Assembly (NCBI RefSeq): GCF_005502935.1
Contig: NZ_SCMP01000001.1
Coordinates: forward strand, 124,001-188,000
Source: Pseudomonas sp. 2FG
Lineage (GTDB): Bacteria > Pseudomonadota > Gammaproteobacteria > Pseudomonadales > Pseudomonadaceae
DNA: 64,000 bases
Direction: 5' to 3'
A program made the translations under genes and the position numbers. The notes beneath the pieces were generated by a model. It did no database searches, had not been told where the DNA came from, and saw only the letters and a program-made list of their open reading frames with translations. This document shows positions 18,026-26,550 of this stretch, piece after piece. Each line of letters opens with the position of its first letter. Position 1 is the stretch's first letter.

Positions 18026-18838
18026 ATGCAACTCATCGACATCGGCGTCAATCTGACCCACGCCAGCTTCGCGCAGAAGCATGAAGCCGTCCTCGCTCGC
18101 GCCTACGCAGCAGGCGTTGCTCAGTTGGTGCTGACTGGCACCAGCCTGGAAGGCAGCGAACAGGCCCTTGCACTCTGCCGCCAAGGGGATGAAACCGGCA
18201 CCCGGCTGTTCTGCACCGCCGGCATTCATCCGCATGACGCCAGCAGTTGGAACAGCGCTAGCGCGAGCCAGTTAAGCGCCTTGCTCCAGGAGCCAGAAGT
18301 GCGTGCCGTCGGCGAATGCGGGCTGGACTTCAATCGCGATTTCTCGCCACGCCCGCAACAGGAAAAGGCCCTGGAAGAGCAACTGGCGCTGGCCGTGGAA
18401 CTGCAACTCCCGGTGTTCCTGCACGAACGCGAGGCCGACCAGCGCCTGCTCGAGATTCTGCGCGACTACCGTGATCGTCTACCGGCAGCGGTGGTGCATT
18501 GTTTTACCGGCGAGAAACGCGCGCTGTTCAACTATCTCGATTTGGATCTGCATATCGGCATCACGGGCTGGATCTGCGACGAGCGCCGTGGCACTCATCT
18601 GCATCCATTGATGCGGGAAATTCCCGCAGGGCGGCTGATGCTGGAAAGCGACGCACCCTTCCTGCTGCCCCGCAGCCTGCGGCCGAAACCGAAGAACGGG
18701 CGCAACGAGCCGGCCTTTCTGCTCGAGGTGCTGCACGAAATCGCCCGCCACCGCGGGGAAAGCCCAGGACAGTTGGCCGAGCACACGACCGCTTGCGCCC
18801 GCGCCTTCTTCGCCCTGCCCGAGATCGCCGACGCCTAG
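18026..18838 (+). CDS. tatD: TatD-family 3'-5' DNA exonuclease
   Basis: This 270-residue metal-dependent hydrolase closely follows E. coli Tat[13 protein letters not shown] at the N-terminus, [12 protein letters not shown], the metal ligand Glu in [27 protein letters not shown] and the Asp in LMLESDAP. TatD removes nucleotides from 3' ends and is linked to DNA repair and apoptosis-like turnover. The ATG has GAGGT upstream. An AT-rich stretch (about 17930-17995) between it and divergent mltF2 presumably holds the promoter. Confidence 0.9.
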   Translation: MQLIDIGVNLTHASFAQKHEAVLARAYAAGVAQLVLTGTSLEGSEQALALCRQGDETGTRLFCTAGIHPHDASSWNSASASQLSALLQEPEVRAVGECGLDFNRDFSPRPQQEKALEEQLALAVELQLPVFLHEREADQRLLEILRDYRDRLPAAVVHCFTGEKRALFNYLDLDLHIGITGWICDERRGTHLHPLMREIPAGRLMLESDAPFLLPRSLRPKPKNGRNEPAFLLEVLHEIARHRGESPGQLAEHTTACARAFFALPEIADA

Positions 18839-18975
18839 GCTGTAACCGCCCCCAGCGGACCCTTGAGCCGGCACGAAATTTAGCCCCCTGCCTGACCGGG
18901 CCAGCCATAGGCCAGGCACCCGCGCAAACCTCAACAGCCGCCTAGACTCTCTGCAAAGCTTCCGAGGATTGCATC

Positions 18976-19338
18976 ATGGGCAGACACCGCCCCAACCTGC
19001 TGACCTGGCAATGGCGCGGCTACGCCGCCACCCACCGCAACCCGATCAACCTGATCGTGCACCTAATTGCCGTGCCGCTGTTTATCCTCGCCAGCCTGAT
19101 GCTGCTGTCCGCCCTCTTCCAGCTCCGCGTGCTGCCGCTGATCCTGGGCGTGATCGGCCTGCTCGCCGCCCTCGCGCTGCAGGAGCATGGACACCGCCTG
19201 GAGGCCAAGGCCCAGGCGCCGTTCAGCGACACGACCGATGCCGTACAGCGGCTGTTGCTCGAGCAGTTCTTCACCTTCCCGCGCTTTGTCCTCAACGGCG
19301 GCTGGTGGCGGGCCTGGAAAACCCGCCAACGGCATTAA
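18976..19338 (+). CDS. Mpo1-like (DUF962) small membrane protein
   Basis: This 120-residue protein has two central membrane segments (residues 24-46 and 50-66). Conserved features are the N-terminal HRNPINLIVHLIAVPLF and QEHGHRLE, then FTFPRFVLNGGW. The pattern of His residues resembles DUF962 proteins; yeast Mpo1 of that family is an Fe-dependent dioxygenase acting on 2-hydroxy fatty acids. The family assignment is by pattern only. GAGGA precedes the ATG. The 3' end lies in a 9-bp tandem repeat. Confidence 0.6.
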   Translation: MGRHRPNLLTWQWRGYAATHRNPINLIVHLIAVPLFILASLMLLSALFQLRVLPLILGVIGLLAALALQEHGHRLEAKAQAPFSDTTDAVQRLLLEQFFTFPRFVLNGGWWRAWKTRQRH

Positions 19339-19362
19339 GTGCGGTAAGTGCGGTAAGTGCGG
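19336..19362 (+). repeat. Three perfect tandem copies of a 9-bp unit
   Basis: TAAGTGCGG is repeated three times without error, and its first TAA is the stop codon of the preceding gene. Slippage here would not alter either neighbouring protein, because the repeat lies after the stop and before the convergent gene's end. Confidence 0.9.
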
Positions 19363-19378
19363 TGCAGTAAGATCCAGC

Positions 19379-20176
19379 TCAGCCGAACACCGTCACCGTC
19401 TGCCGACTGAGCGCGATCAGCTCGCCATCCGCTGTCCACAGCGCGGCGGCGATATGGCCATAGCCATCCCGGGCATGCTCGATCTGCGCGCGGTACAGGC
19501 ACCAATCGAAGGTGCTCAACTTCGGCGTCGGCTGCATGAACTCGATGGTCCAGGTCAACGAACTGCCAGGCGCCGGGGCGCGCAGGTGCGGCAATACCGC
19601 AGGCGGCCAGGCATCGACCAGTGCAAGAAGATGAGCTTCCTCGACCACCTCGGCTTCGCTCTCACCGCGTAAGCGCACCCAGCCACCCATTTCCCGCGCC
19701 GGGTTATTGGTGAACGGCATGCCGCCAATACCCCAGCGCATCGCCAGGTAACGGGTGAACTCCGGGGTCACGCCCTTGATATAGGGCAGTTCCTGGCATT
19801 CTTCGACGGGTTTGATCAGCGGTGCGGGTTCGGCCGCGACGTCGATTGCCGAATCGCGGGAGGCGCCGAAACTGCCCTGCACCAAGGTCACGACTTGGCC
19901 GTTCTGCACGGCGCGACCGAGCACCTGACTGACCGCCTTGCCTTCGCGCAGCACCTCCACCTCAAGGCTCACCGGCGTATCGACGGCTAGTGGCCCGACA
20001 AAGGTGACCGCCAACGAACGGACCGGGCGCCCTGTCGGCACCTGCGCACGCATGGCTTCGTACACCAACATCGCCGCCACCCCACCAAAACTCGCGCGGC
20101 CCTGGCCCCACTGACTCGGCACCACGACGGACTGGGGATTGTCGCGAACGGCTCTAAGCAACTCGGAAAAGGTCAT
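19379..20176 (-). CDS. Acyl-CoA thioesterase, double-hotdog (TesB-like)
   Basis: This 265-residue protein has two hotdog halves. The N-terminal half has QGRASFGGVAAMLVYEAM, and the C-terminal half has LLALVDAWPPAVLP and TWTIEFMQPTP. This layout is that of the TesB/4HBT_3 family, which hydrolyses acyl-CoAs in the cytoplasm. Chain-length preference is unknown. The ATG at 20176 has GAGG upstream; a longer reading frame to 20383 includes an unlikely basic, Pro-rich extension. It converges on the Mpo1-like gene. Confidence 0.78.
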   Translation of the reverse strand: MTFSELLRAVRDNPQSVVVPSQWGQGRASFGGVAAMLVYEAMRAQVPTGRPVRSLAVTFVGPLAVDTPVSLEVEVLREGKAVSQVLGRAVQNGQVVTLVQGSFGASRDSAIDVAAEPAPLIKPVEECQELPYIKGVTPEFTRYLAMRWGIGGMPFTNNPAREMGGWVRLRGESEAEVVEEAHLLALVDAWPPAVLPHLRAPAPGSSLTWTIEFMQPTPKLSTFDWCLYRAQIEHARDGYGHIAAALWTADGELIALSRQTVTVFG

Positions 20177-20301
20177 GCTTGCCTCAAAACAAAAATGCGT
20201 CCGCGATCTTAGGGGATAGGCCACACCCGGCGGTAGCCAGTTAAAGTGCCGGTTAGGCCAATTCAACGGGGGAAATGGGCAACCCGGTAAGCCGCGCTGT
20301 G

Positions 20302-21069
20302 TCAACGGCCGGGGAAGTACTTCTGCAACGGCAACAGCGCCCGATCCGCCAGTTGTTCGGCGGCGGCCAGCGCCTGGCGCCACTCTGCCACCCGCGGCGC
20401 CAGATCAGGCTCACGCTCGGCCCGCGCCAACCATTGCAGATGATCGTGCCAATCGCCCAGCGCCGTCTGCGCCGCCTTCAAGGCCAGGGCCGCCAGGGAT
20501 GAGACGGCCGCCTGTTGCGGGTAAGCCTCGGCGCCATAACGCATGCGTTTGATCAGCAGGCGCGTGCGATGCAGGTCGTGGTCAGGTGCGCGCAACGCGG
20601 CGCCTAAACGGCGGCGTTGGCGGGCCAGATAGCGCTGCACACGCCTCGCTAAACCACGCAACGCAGCGTCCGCCTGGGCCTGACGAAAAAGCTCCGGCCA
20701 GACATCCAACGCCCGAAACAGCTGCTGCAACTCGGCGCTGGCCAACAATGCCGTGTAGCCGGCATCCAACGCCTGGCGGCGCGCGTCTAGCTGACTCGAT
20801 ACGGCATGCGCCTGTAGCTCGGCCAACAGCACCTCAGTATCCCGCAGCGGGCCGCTTAACTGCCCCAGTGCAGCGGCAGCCGGTTCCAGGGGGTCGTTCT
20901 CGAGCAGCCCGCGCAAGGGTCGTAGCAGGCTGCGTAACTTACGCAGGGCGATACGCAGATCGTGCAACACCTCGCCATCGGTGCGCGCGCCCAAGCGTGC
21001 ACGGCAGGCCTGCAAGTTGATCGCCAACCGCAACACCTGGGCAATCAAGGCATCGACAAATCCGGCCAT
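20302..21069 (-). CDS. CHAD domain protein
   Basis: This 255-residue all-helical protein is rich in Arg, Ala and Leu. The CHAD hallmark, conserved His and basic residues, is visible in EVLHDLRIALRKLRSLLRPL near residue 33 and in DHDLHRTRLLIKRMRYGAEAYP near residue 165. CHAD domains bind polyphosphate granules through these basic pockets. No CYTH domain is attached. It lies 75 bp downstream of tgpA on the same strand and may belong to that operon. Confidence 0.8.
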   Translation of the reverse strand: MAGFVDALIAQVLRLAINLQACRARLGARTDGEVLHDLRIALRKLRSLLRPLRGLLENDPLEPAAAALGQLSGPLRDTEVLLAELQAHAVSSQLDARRQALDAGYTALLASAELQQLFRALDVWPELFRQAQADAALRGLARRVQRYLARQRRRLGAALRAPDHDLHRTRLLIKRMRYGAEAYPQQAAVSSLAALALKAAQTALGDWHDHLQWLARAEREPDLAPRVAEWRQALAAAEQLADRALLPLQKYFPGR

Positions 21070-21144
21070 GGCACGCGTCCTTGAGTAAGAAGTTTTTAGC
21101 TTAATCGGTCACTCGCCACCGGCAAGTGACCGATAGTCGCAAGT

Positions 21145-23139
21145 TCAGCGTTCGGCGCGGGTCAGGCGCCAGGGCAAGGCGCGGCGCAGTTGCGCCAATC
21201 GTTGCCGCAGTTCGGCTGGCTCAGCGCTCCGACCGGCATAGCGCTGTGCCTCGAAAGCGGCGGCAAACGCCCGAATCTGCTCGGCCTGCGCCGGCATGAC
21301 TTGCCCCGCGCGCTCGGCAAAGGCCCGCGCGCCCTCGCCCGTAGTGCGGTGCAAGCCATGCCGCGCGAGCAAGCGCTCGAAGTGCCGATACAGGCGCTGC
21401 TGCAGATCCTGCTCAGGACGCCAGGGTTTGAACAGCGCTAGCGCCAGCAAGCCCAGCAGCAGCCCGCCACCGCCCACCAGCGCAAGCACCAGATCGCGCG
21501 CATCCAAGCGGCCAAACCAGTGCTGCAACAGCTGCAGCTGCTGCTCGCCCTGATAGCCCAACACCCGGCGCTGCCAGCCGTAATTGAGGTTATCCCAGCC
21601 CATTCGTAGCTGGTTCAGCCAACTGATATTGCGATAACGCAGCAGCGACAACGGCGAGCCTTCGAGAAAACTCTGCTCCCCGGCAATGGCCTGCTCCAGC
21701 CCCTGCTCGATCCGCTCCGGCGCCACCTGAAAGGTCGGATCGACACTGACCCAGCCCTGTTCCGGCAACCAGTATTCGACCCAGGCATGGGCATCGAATT
21801 GCCGCACCTGCAGGTAATTGCCCGTAGCACTCAGCTCGCCACCCTGATAACCCGCCACCACCCGCGCCGGTATGCCGGCCGCGCGCAGGACGAAGGTCAT
21901 GGCCCCGGCGTAATGCGCGCAGAAACCACTGCGGGTGCGAAACAGAAACTCGTCGATGCTGTCGGCCCCAACCGGCGGGGGCCGCAGGGTGTAAGCGTAG
22001 GGCTCGCGGTTGAAATGCCCCAGCAGCGCCTGCACCAACGCCTGCGGCTGCGGGTATTGGCGCTTCAGTTCCAGCGCCCAGGCCCGGCTGCGCGGGTCAC
22101 CCTGCGCCGGTAACTGCAAGGCGCGGCGCAAAGCAGTGCTGGAGTCTGCGGGCTCGCGCAGGGCCTGCGGCCAGGAAGTCACCCGGTAGAGCAAGGTCTG
22201 CTCCACCGGCTGTTGCCGCTCCAGGCGGAAATCACTCATCTGCCGGGTCTGGGCTAAATCCGTGGTCGCCACATCGAGGCTGAACAACCAGGGCCGCGCG
22301 CTGGGCTGCATGATGATGCTGTAACTCAGCGGCTCGCCGCGTTGCTCCCAGGCCGGTGAAGCGGCTGACTGCGCGCCGGCGGCCTGCGACCAGCGCCGAC
22401 CATCGAAGCGTTCCAGGGTCAGGGCGCGCCAGTACAGCTGGTTGCGCGGCGGCACTGGGCCATCGAAGCTGGCGCGAAAAGCCAACTCGGCGGAGCGGCT
22501 CAGCTCGGCAATATCGCTCGGCGCCATGCTGTCGGAAAGCCCGCTGACGCCCTGATCCCTCGGCCCCGGCAGCGACCACAGCGGCCCCAGTCGGGGGAAG
22601 AACACAAAGAGCAGCACCATCAACGGCAAGGCTTGCAGGAGTAAGCCAGCCGCCAGGCGCAAGGTCGGCCAAGGGTGCATGGCGAGCGCGCTTTGTTGCA
22701 GGCCGATCAGCGCCGCCAGCAGCGCAGTGACCGGCAATAGGCTGAACAGCGCGGCGAGCAGGCTGTCATCGAATAGGTAGGCGGTAACCACCGCGAAAAA
22801 GCCGAGCAGGATCAGCACCAGCGCATCGCGGCGCGTGCGCATTTCCACCAGCTTGAGGATGAAGGCGGCGATCAACAGCACCACCCCGGCCTCCAGGCCA
22901 AGCAGGCTGCCGCGCGAGAGTAACACCCCGCAGCCGGCGCCCAGCGCCAGCCCAGCCTTGGCCCAGCCGTTCGGGTAACCCGCACGCATGCGGAAGATCT
23001 GGATGCGCCAGGCCGCACAGCCCAGCCACAAGCCGATGATCCACAGCGGCAGATGCGCCAGATGCGGGATGATCACCAACGCCTGGGCCACCAGCAGCCA
23101 GGTCAGGCTGATCCGGGGAATCGGTTGGGCCGCGCTCAT
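21145..23139 (-). CDS. tgpA: TgpA, membrane protein with periplasmic transglutaminase-like domain
   Basis: This 664-residue inner-membrane protein has about six N-terminal membrane segments (to about residue 190) and a periplasmic region with a transglutaminase core. One further span near residues 550-575 is followed by a cytoplasmic DUF4129-like tail. The catalytic Cys is in RTRSGFCAHYAGAM (about residue 410), with His in QFDAHAWVEYW and Asp in VSVDPT. In P. aeruginosa TgpA is reported as essential; its physiological reaction is unknown. The ATG overlaps the stop of the DUF58 gene (ATGA). Confidence 0.88.
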   Translation of the reverse strand: MSAAQPIPRISLTWLLVAQALVIIPHLAHLPLWIIGLWLGCAAWRIQIFRMRAGYPNGWAKAGLALGAGCGVLLSRGSLLGLEAGVVLLIAAFILKLVEMRTRRDALVLILLGFFAVVTAYLFDDSLLAALFSLLPVTALLAALIGLQQSALAMHPWPTLRLAAGLLLQALPLMVLLFVFFPRLGPLWSLPGPRDQGVSGLSDSMAPSDIAELSRSAELAFRASFDGPVPPRNQLYWRALTLERFDGRRWSQAAGAQSAASPAWEQRGEPLSYSIIMQPSARPWLFSLDVATTDLAQTRQMSDFRLERQQPVEQTLLYRVTSWPQALREPADSSTALRRALQLPAQGDPRSRAWALELKRQYPQPQALVQALLGHFNREPYAYTLRPPPVGADSIDEFLFRTRSGFCAHYAGAMTFVLRAAGIPARVVAGYQGGELSATGNYLQVRQFDAHAWVEYWLPEQGWVSVDPTFQVAPERIEQGLEQAIAGEQSFLEGSPLSLLRYRNISWLNQLRMGWDNLNYGWQRRVLGYQGEQQLQLLQHWFGRLDARDLVLALVGGGGLLLGLLALALFKPWRPEQDLQQRLYRHFERLLARHGLHRTTGEGARAFAERAGQVMPAQAEQIRAFAAAFEAQRYAGRSAEPAELRQRLAQLRRALPWRLTRAER

Positions 23140-24188
23140 GGCTGCCCCAACCGCCGGTCGAAGACCCTGCCGACTTCCCCTCTCCGCCCGGCTGAGGGCA
23201 GCGTCAGGGGCGGCTCGCCGAATAGCGCCAAGGCGCGCAGGCAGGCTTCGCGATGGTTCTCACCGCTGTCCGGCGCCAGCACGCTGCCGGGCAGACTGAG
23301 CGCGAAGGGCTGCTGGCGCTCCGACAGGTGCAAGACCCAGTGGCACAGCAGCGACAGGCGCGCCTCCACGTCACCCTCCAGCGCGGCGAAGTCCAGCCAC
23401 AGCTCGCGCCCGGCCAGCGCCGCAAAATCTTTGACCAGCAAACCCTGCCCGCGGGAATAGGCCTTCCAGTACAAACGCCGCTTGGAGTCGCCGGGCTGGT
23501 AGCTTTTCAAGCCTTGGAAGTCATCCGCGCCAAGCCCGAGGGTTCGCGCACCGTCATCCTCATCGTCCTCGCGGGCACCGGCGGCCAGTGGCAATTCACC
23601 CGCGAGCGGGCGTGGATAGACCAGCAGCGCCTGATCCAGATCGACCCAACTCCAGGCCACCAAGATGCTCAAGGGGAAGCGACTCTCCACCCGCAAGCGC
23701 CCCGGCCGCAGCCAGCCACGGCGCAGGGCCGGCAGGCTCAGTTCGCACTCGCTGACGCCCTCTGGCGCCACATCCAGCACCTGTAGCGCAGCCGGCGGCC
23801 AGCCCAGGGCGATCGCCTGGTGCGCGCGGCCGCGACTGGCCAGACGCACGCGAAAACGCGCCAGCTCACCGACAAACAGCGCAGCGCCACCCGCGGCGTG
23901 CAGCGTCAGCCCGGCCAGATTGCGGTAGGTATGCAGAATGGCGACGATAAAGACCGAGGCCAACAGAAAGGTCAGACCATAGGCCAGGCTGTTCTGGTAA
24001 TTGATCGCGGCCAGCAGCATCAGGCCCAAGGCCAAACCGAACGCGGCACCGATGCGGGTCGGAATGATGAAGATCCGCCGCTGGGTCAATTGCACGCTGG
24101 CCGCCGGCGGAATCCGCCGCAGCAACCAGCGCTGCCAGCGGCTTTTCAGCCGTGCCCTCAAAGCGCCGGCACCTCGCGCAGCAGCCAC
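23136..24188 (-). CDS. DUF58 domain protein
   Basis: This protein of about 340-350 residues has two membrane segments (about residues 45-65 and 68-88) and a C-terminal DUF58 region with the family pattern GLKSYQPGDSKRRLYWKAYSRG. DUF58 proteins with MoxR ATPases and transglutaminase-like proteins form a common bacterial trio of unknown job, probably in folding or assembly of membrane or periplasmic complexes. The start is unclear: GTG at 24188 overlaps moxR by 31 bp, while a TTG overlapping the moxR stop (TTGA) would be the more economical start. Confidence 0.78.
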   Translation of the reverse strand: MAAARGAGALRARLKSRWQRWLLRRIPPAASVQLTQRRIFIIPTRIGAAFGLALGLMLLAAINYQNSLAYGLTFLLASVFIVAILHTYRNLAGLTLHAAGGAALFVGELARFRVRLASRGRAHQAIALGWPPAALQVLDVAPEGVSECELSLPALRRGWLRPGRLRVESRFPLSILVAWSWVDLDQALLVYPRPLAGELPLAAGAREDDEDDGARTLGLGADDFQGLKSYQPGDSKRRLYWKAYSRGQGLLVKDFAALAGRELWLDFAALEGDVEARLSLLCHWVLHLSERQQPFALSLPGSVLAPDSGENHREACLRALALFGEPPLTLPSAGRRGEVGRVFDRRLGQP

Positions 24189-25075
24189 TGGACTAACGCG
24201 CCGCCACCATGCCCCGCCGGGTCGGCCCGCTCACGCAGCCGATGGCTGACCACGGACGGCAGCACCGCTTGCACATCCTCTGGAATCACATACTCGCGCT
24301 CCGCCAGGAAGGCCCAGGCGCGGGCCGCCGCCAGCAAGGCCAAACTGGCGCGCGGCGATAAGCCCCAGGCGAACTGCGGCTGAGTGCGGGTGGCTTCCAC
24401 CAAACGCAGCACGTAGTCCACCAGCGCATCGCTGGCGCGGACTTTCGGTACTTCGGCCTGCAGCGCCGCCAGTTCGACATGGCTGAGAATCGCCGCAAGG
24501 CGCGGCAACAGCTCGCGGCGCGCCTCCCCCAGCAACAGGGCTTTTTCTGCCGCCTTGGCGGGGTAACCGAGGGACAGGCGCATCAGAAAGCGATCGAGCT
24601 GCGACTCCGGCAAGGCGAAAGTGCCGCCCTGGCTGACCGGGTTCTGCGTGGCGATGACAAAGAAGGGTTCCGGCAACGGGCGGGTTGCGCCCTCGATGGT
24701 CACCTGCCCCTCCTCCATCGCCTCTAACAAAGCACTTTGGCTCTTCGGCGTGGCACGGTTGATCTCATCGGCCAGCACCAGCTCGGCGAAGATCGGGCCG
24801 GCATGGAAGACGAACTGCCCGGTGTCCTTGTCGAACACCGAGGTGCCGAGGATGTCGCCGGGCAACAGATCGGACGTGAACTGGATACGCTGGAAGCTCA
24901 AACCCAGCACCTTGGCCAGCGCATGACTGAGGGTGGTCTTGCCCATACCCGGCAGGTCTTCGATCAACAGATGCCCGCGCGCCAGCAGGCAAGCCAGCGC
25001 CAGCCGCACCTGGGGCTCCTTGCCCAGCAGCACCTGATTCACCGCGTGCAGACAGGCAGTCAGTTTCGTGTGCAT
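24158..25075 (-). CDS. MoxR-family AAA+ ATPase
   Basis: This 305-residue ATPase has Walker A near residue 45 (DLPGMGKTTLSHAL), Walker B LVLADEINRATPKSQSALLEAMEE, a sensor-1 Asn in FVIATQNPVSQGGTF, and a C-terminal lid with LSPRASLALLAAARA. MoxR ATPases act as chaperones that insert metals or assemble complexes, often with von Willebrand A partners. Here it is the first gene of the moxR-DUF58-tgpA operon. AAGGAG-like sequence (AAAAGGAGTG) precedes the ATG. Confidence 0.88.
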   Translation of the reverse strand: MHTKLTACLHAVNQVLLGKEPQVRLALACLLARGHLLIEDLPGMGKTTLSHALAKVLGLSFQRIQFTSDLLPGDILGTSVFDKDTGQFVFHAGPIFAELVLADEINRATPKSQSALLEAMEEGQVTIEGATRPLPEPFFVIATQNPVSQGGTFALPESQLDRFLMRLSLGYPAKAAEKALLLGEARRELLPRLAAILSHVELAALQAEVPKVRASDALVDYVLRLVEATRTQPQFAWGLSPRASLALLAAARAWAFLAEREYVIPEDVQAVLPSVVSHRLRERADPAGHGGGALVQWLLREVPAL

Positions 25076-25209
25076 GCGTCACTCCTTTTAAACAGACACA
25101 CGATGCTACCGGTGCGCCGACCAGCGGCAAAGCGCCAGCAACCTTATAGAGTGACGAAACACTGAAACTAGTGGACTGAGCGGTTGATTCGTTAGCTCTC
25201 AGGGTATCC

Positions 25210-25249
25210 GTAGGCTGGGTAGAGCCGTTTTTGGCGAAACCCAGCCTAC
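25210..25249. repeat. REP-like hairpin, GTAGGCTGGGT family
   Basis: The 11-base arms GTAGGCTGGGT and ACCCAGCCTAC are perfect inverted repeats separated by 18 bases. The same layout recurs at 36824-36868 in the opposite orientation with moderate divergence, so this is a dispersed family rather than a single chance palindrome. It lies between the divergently placed moxR start and the flavin reductase gene's 3' end. Confidence 0.75.
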
Positions 25250-25292
25250 ATGCTAGAGCCGCCCTCTCCCCCGCGCCTCGGTTTGGCCCGGC

Positions 25293-25901
25293 CTAGCCCG
25301 GGCGGGCCATATCGAAACGATCGCGGGTCGTGCAGTAACGGCTGCCACCCAGACGCCCGACCAGATCCAGCTTCTGCGGATCGATCCGGCCGTGACCATC
25401 CAGAACCCGATCATCGATATGCGCCAACAGCACACGGGCGAAGATCAGGTAACAGTTGGGGTTATCCCGTGGGTACGGTTGCACCTCGGCCAGCGCACAC
25501 TCGAACGCCACCGCCGCGCCGGCCACCCGTGGTGGCTTGACCCGGCTGGCTGGCAGAGTGGCGATGCCACAGTGCTCGAACTCGCTGACGCCATGCGCCA
25601 GCTGTGCCGCCGAGGCATTCATCGCCGCCGCCTGCGCGGCCGAGACCAGCTGGATCACCAACTCGCCGGTGTCCTGCACGTTGCGCAGGGTGTCCTTGAG
25701 GCCGCCGTCGTCATGCGCACCGACATTGACCAGCAGGGTCGGCGGCTCATCGCTGATGACCTGGAAGAAGCTGAACGGTGCCAGATTGCTCACGCCGTCT
25801 TTCGCCAGGGTGGACACCCAGGCGATGGGCCGCGGCGTGACGGTCGAGGCCAGCCAACGGTAAACCTCCAACGGGGTCAAGGTTGCGAAATCGAGTTGCA
25901 T
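25293..25901 (-). CDS. Flavin reductase-like FMN-binding protein
   Basis: This 202-residue protein is of the flavin reductase / FMN-binding split-barrel family. The core PRPIAWVSTLAKDGVSNLAPFSFFQVIS is near residue 25, and ECALAEVQPY and LIFARVLLAHID follow. Such proteins bind FMN and either supply reduced flavin to a partner or act alone on unknown substrates. A Cys-rich oxygenase partner is not nearby. The ATG at 25901 has GAGAGGTG upstream. Confidence 0.82.
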   Translation of the reverse strand: MQLDFATLTPLEVYRWLASTVTPRPIAWVSTLAKDGVSNLAPFSFFQVISDEPPTLLVNVGAHDDGGLKDTLRNVQDTGELVIQLVSAAQAAAMNASAAQLAHGVSEFEHCGIATLPASRVKPPRVAGAAVAFECALAEVQPYPRDNPNCYLIFARVLLAHIDDRVLDGHGRIDPQKLDLVGRLGGSRYCTTRDRFDMARPG

Positions 25902-26027
25902 CAACACCTCTCTTTATCTGCCAGCCGCATAGCTAAACGCCGAGCCGCCCGCTTTACCAGCGTAAATACCTACAACGCCCTGATCAGGCCCGCAGCAAGC
26001 CGATCAGGGCGGCTCCCGCCAGCACCC

Positions 26028-26306
26028 TCAGCGCCCGGCACGCGACTCACGGATGTAGAAGCGGGCCTTCTGCGCTTTAGCCGCGCAGCCTTCAAAGGCT
26101 TCGAACTGCTGCTGGGTCTTCGCCGCAGTGAGCAGCGAAAGGGCTTTGGAATAGCTCACGGTGCCGGCAAAACCCTCGGCCTTGGCCAGATCCAGTTCCC
26201 GCCAGGCGGTATCCAGTTGACTACCACAGCTATCACGGTAAGCCGTTTTACCGGCGCAACCGGCCAGTGCCAAGACCATCAGGGGTAAGCAGATCCAAGC
26301 TTTCAT
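26028..26306 (-). CDS. Small lipoprotein, function unknown
   Basis: This 92-residue protein has a signal peptide ending in the lipobox LALAGC, so it should be lipidated at Cys near residue 17. The mature part is helical and carries two further cysteines (DSCGSQLD and FEGCAAKAQ), which may form a disulfide. SYSKALSLLTAAKTQQQFEAF gives an amphipathic helix. I do not recognise a family. The gene is separate from both neighbours by more than 100 bp. Confidence 0.65.
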   Translation of the reverse strand: MKAWICLPLMVLALAGCAGKTAYRDSCGSQLDTAWRELDLAKAEGFAGTVSYSKALSLLTAAKTQQQFEAFEGCAAKAQKARFYIRESRAGR

Positions 26307-26550
26307 CAACAACGCTCCTCGAAAAGGGAAAACGGCAAGAGTCTAGTCTGTCAGTAGGACGACGCGGAACCGGAAAAGTGCAGTTCGTCACGCAACCGGC
26401 AAGCGTTGGTTAACCCGCGGCCAACGAATCGGCTGACGCAAGGGGGCGCTGTTGACTGACGACGGCTGACCGCCGTTTTTAACCTGGCCACCTTGGCGCA
26501 GCCGGAGGGCACGCGTATGGTCTAAGACACAGCATTACGGGGGATCAGCC

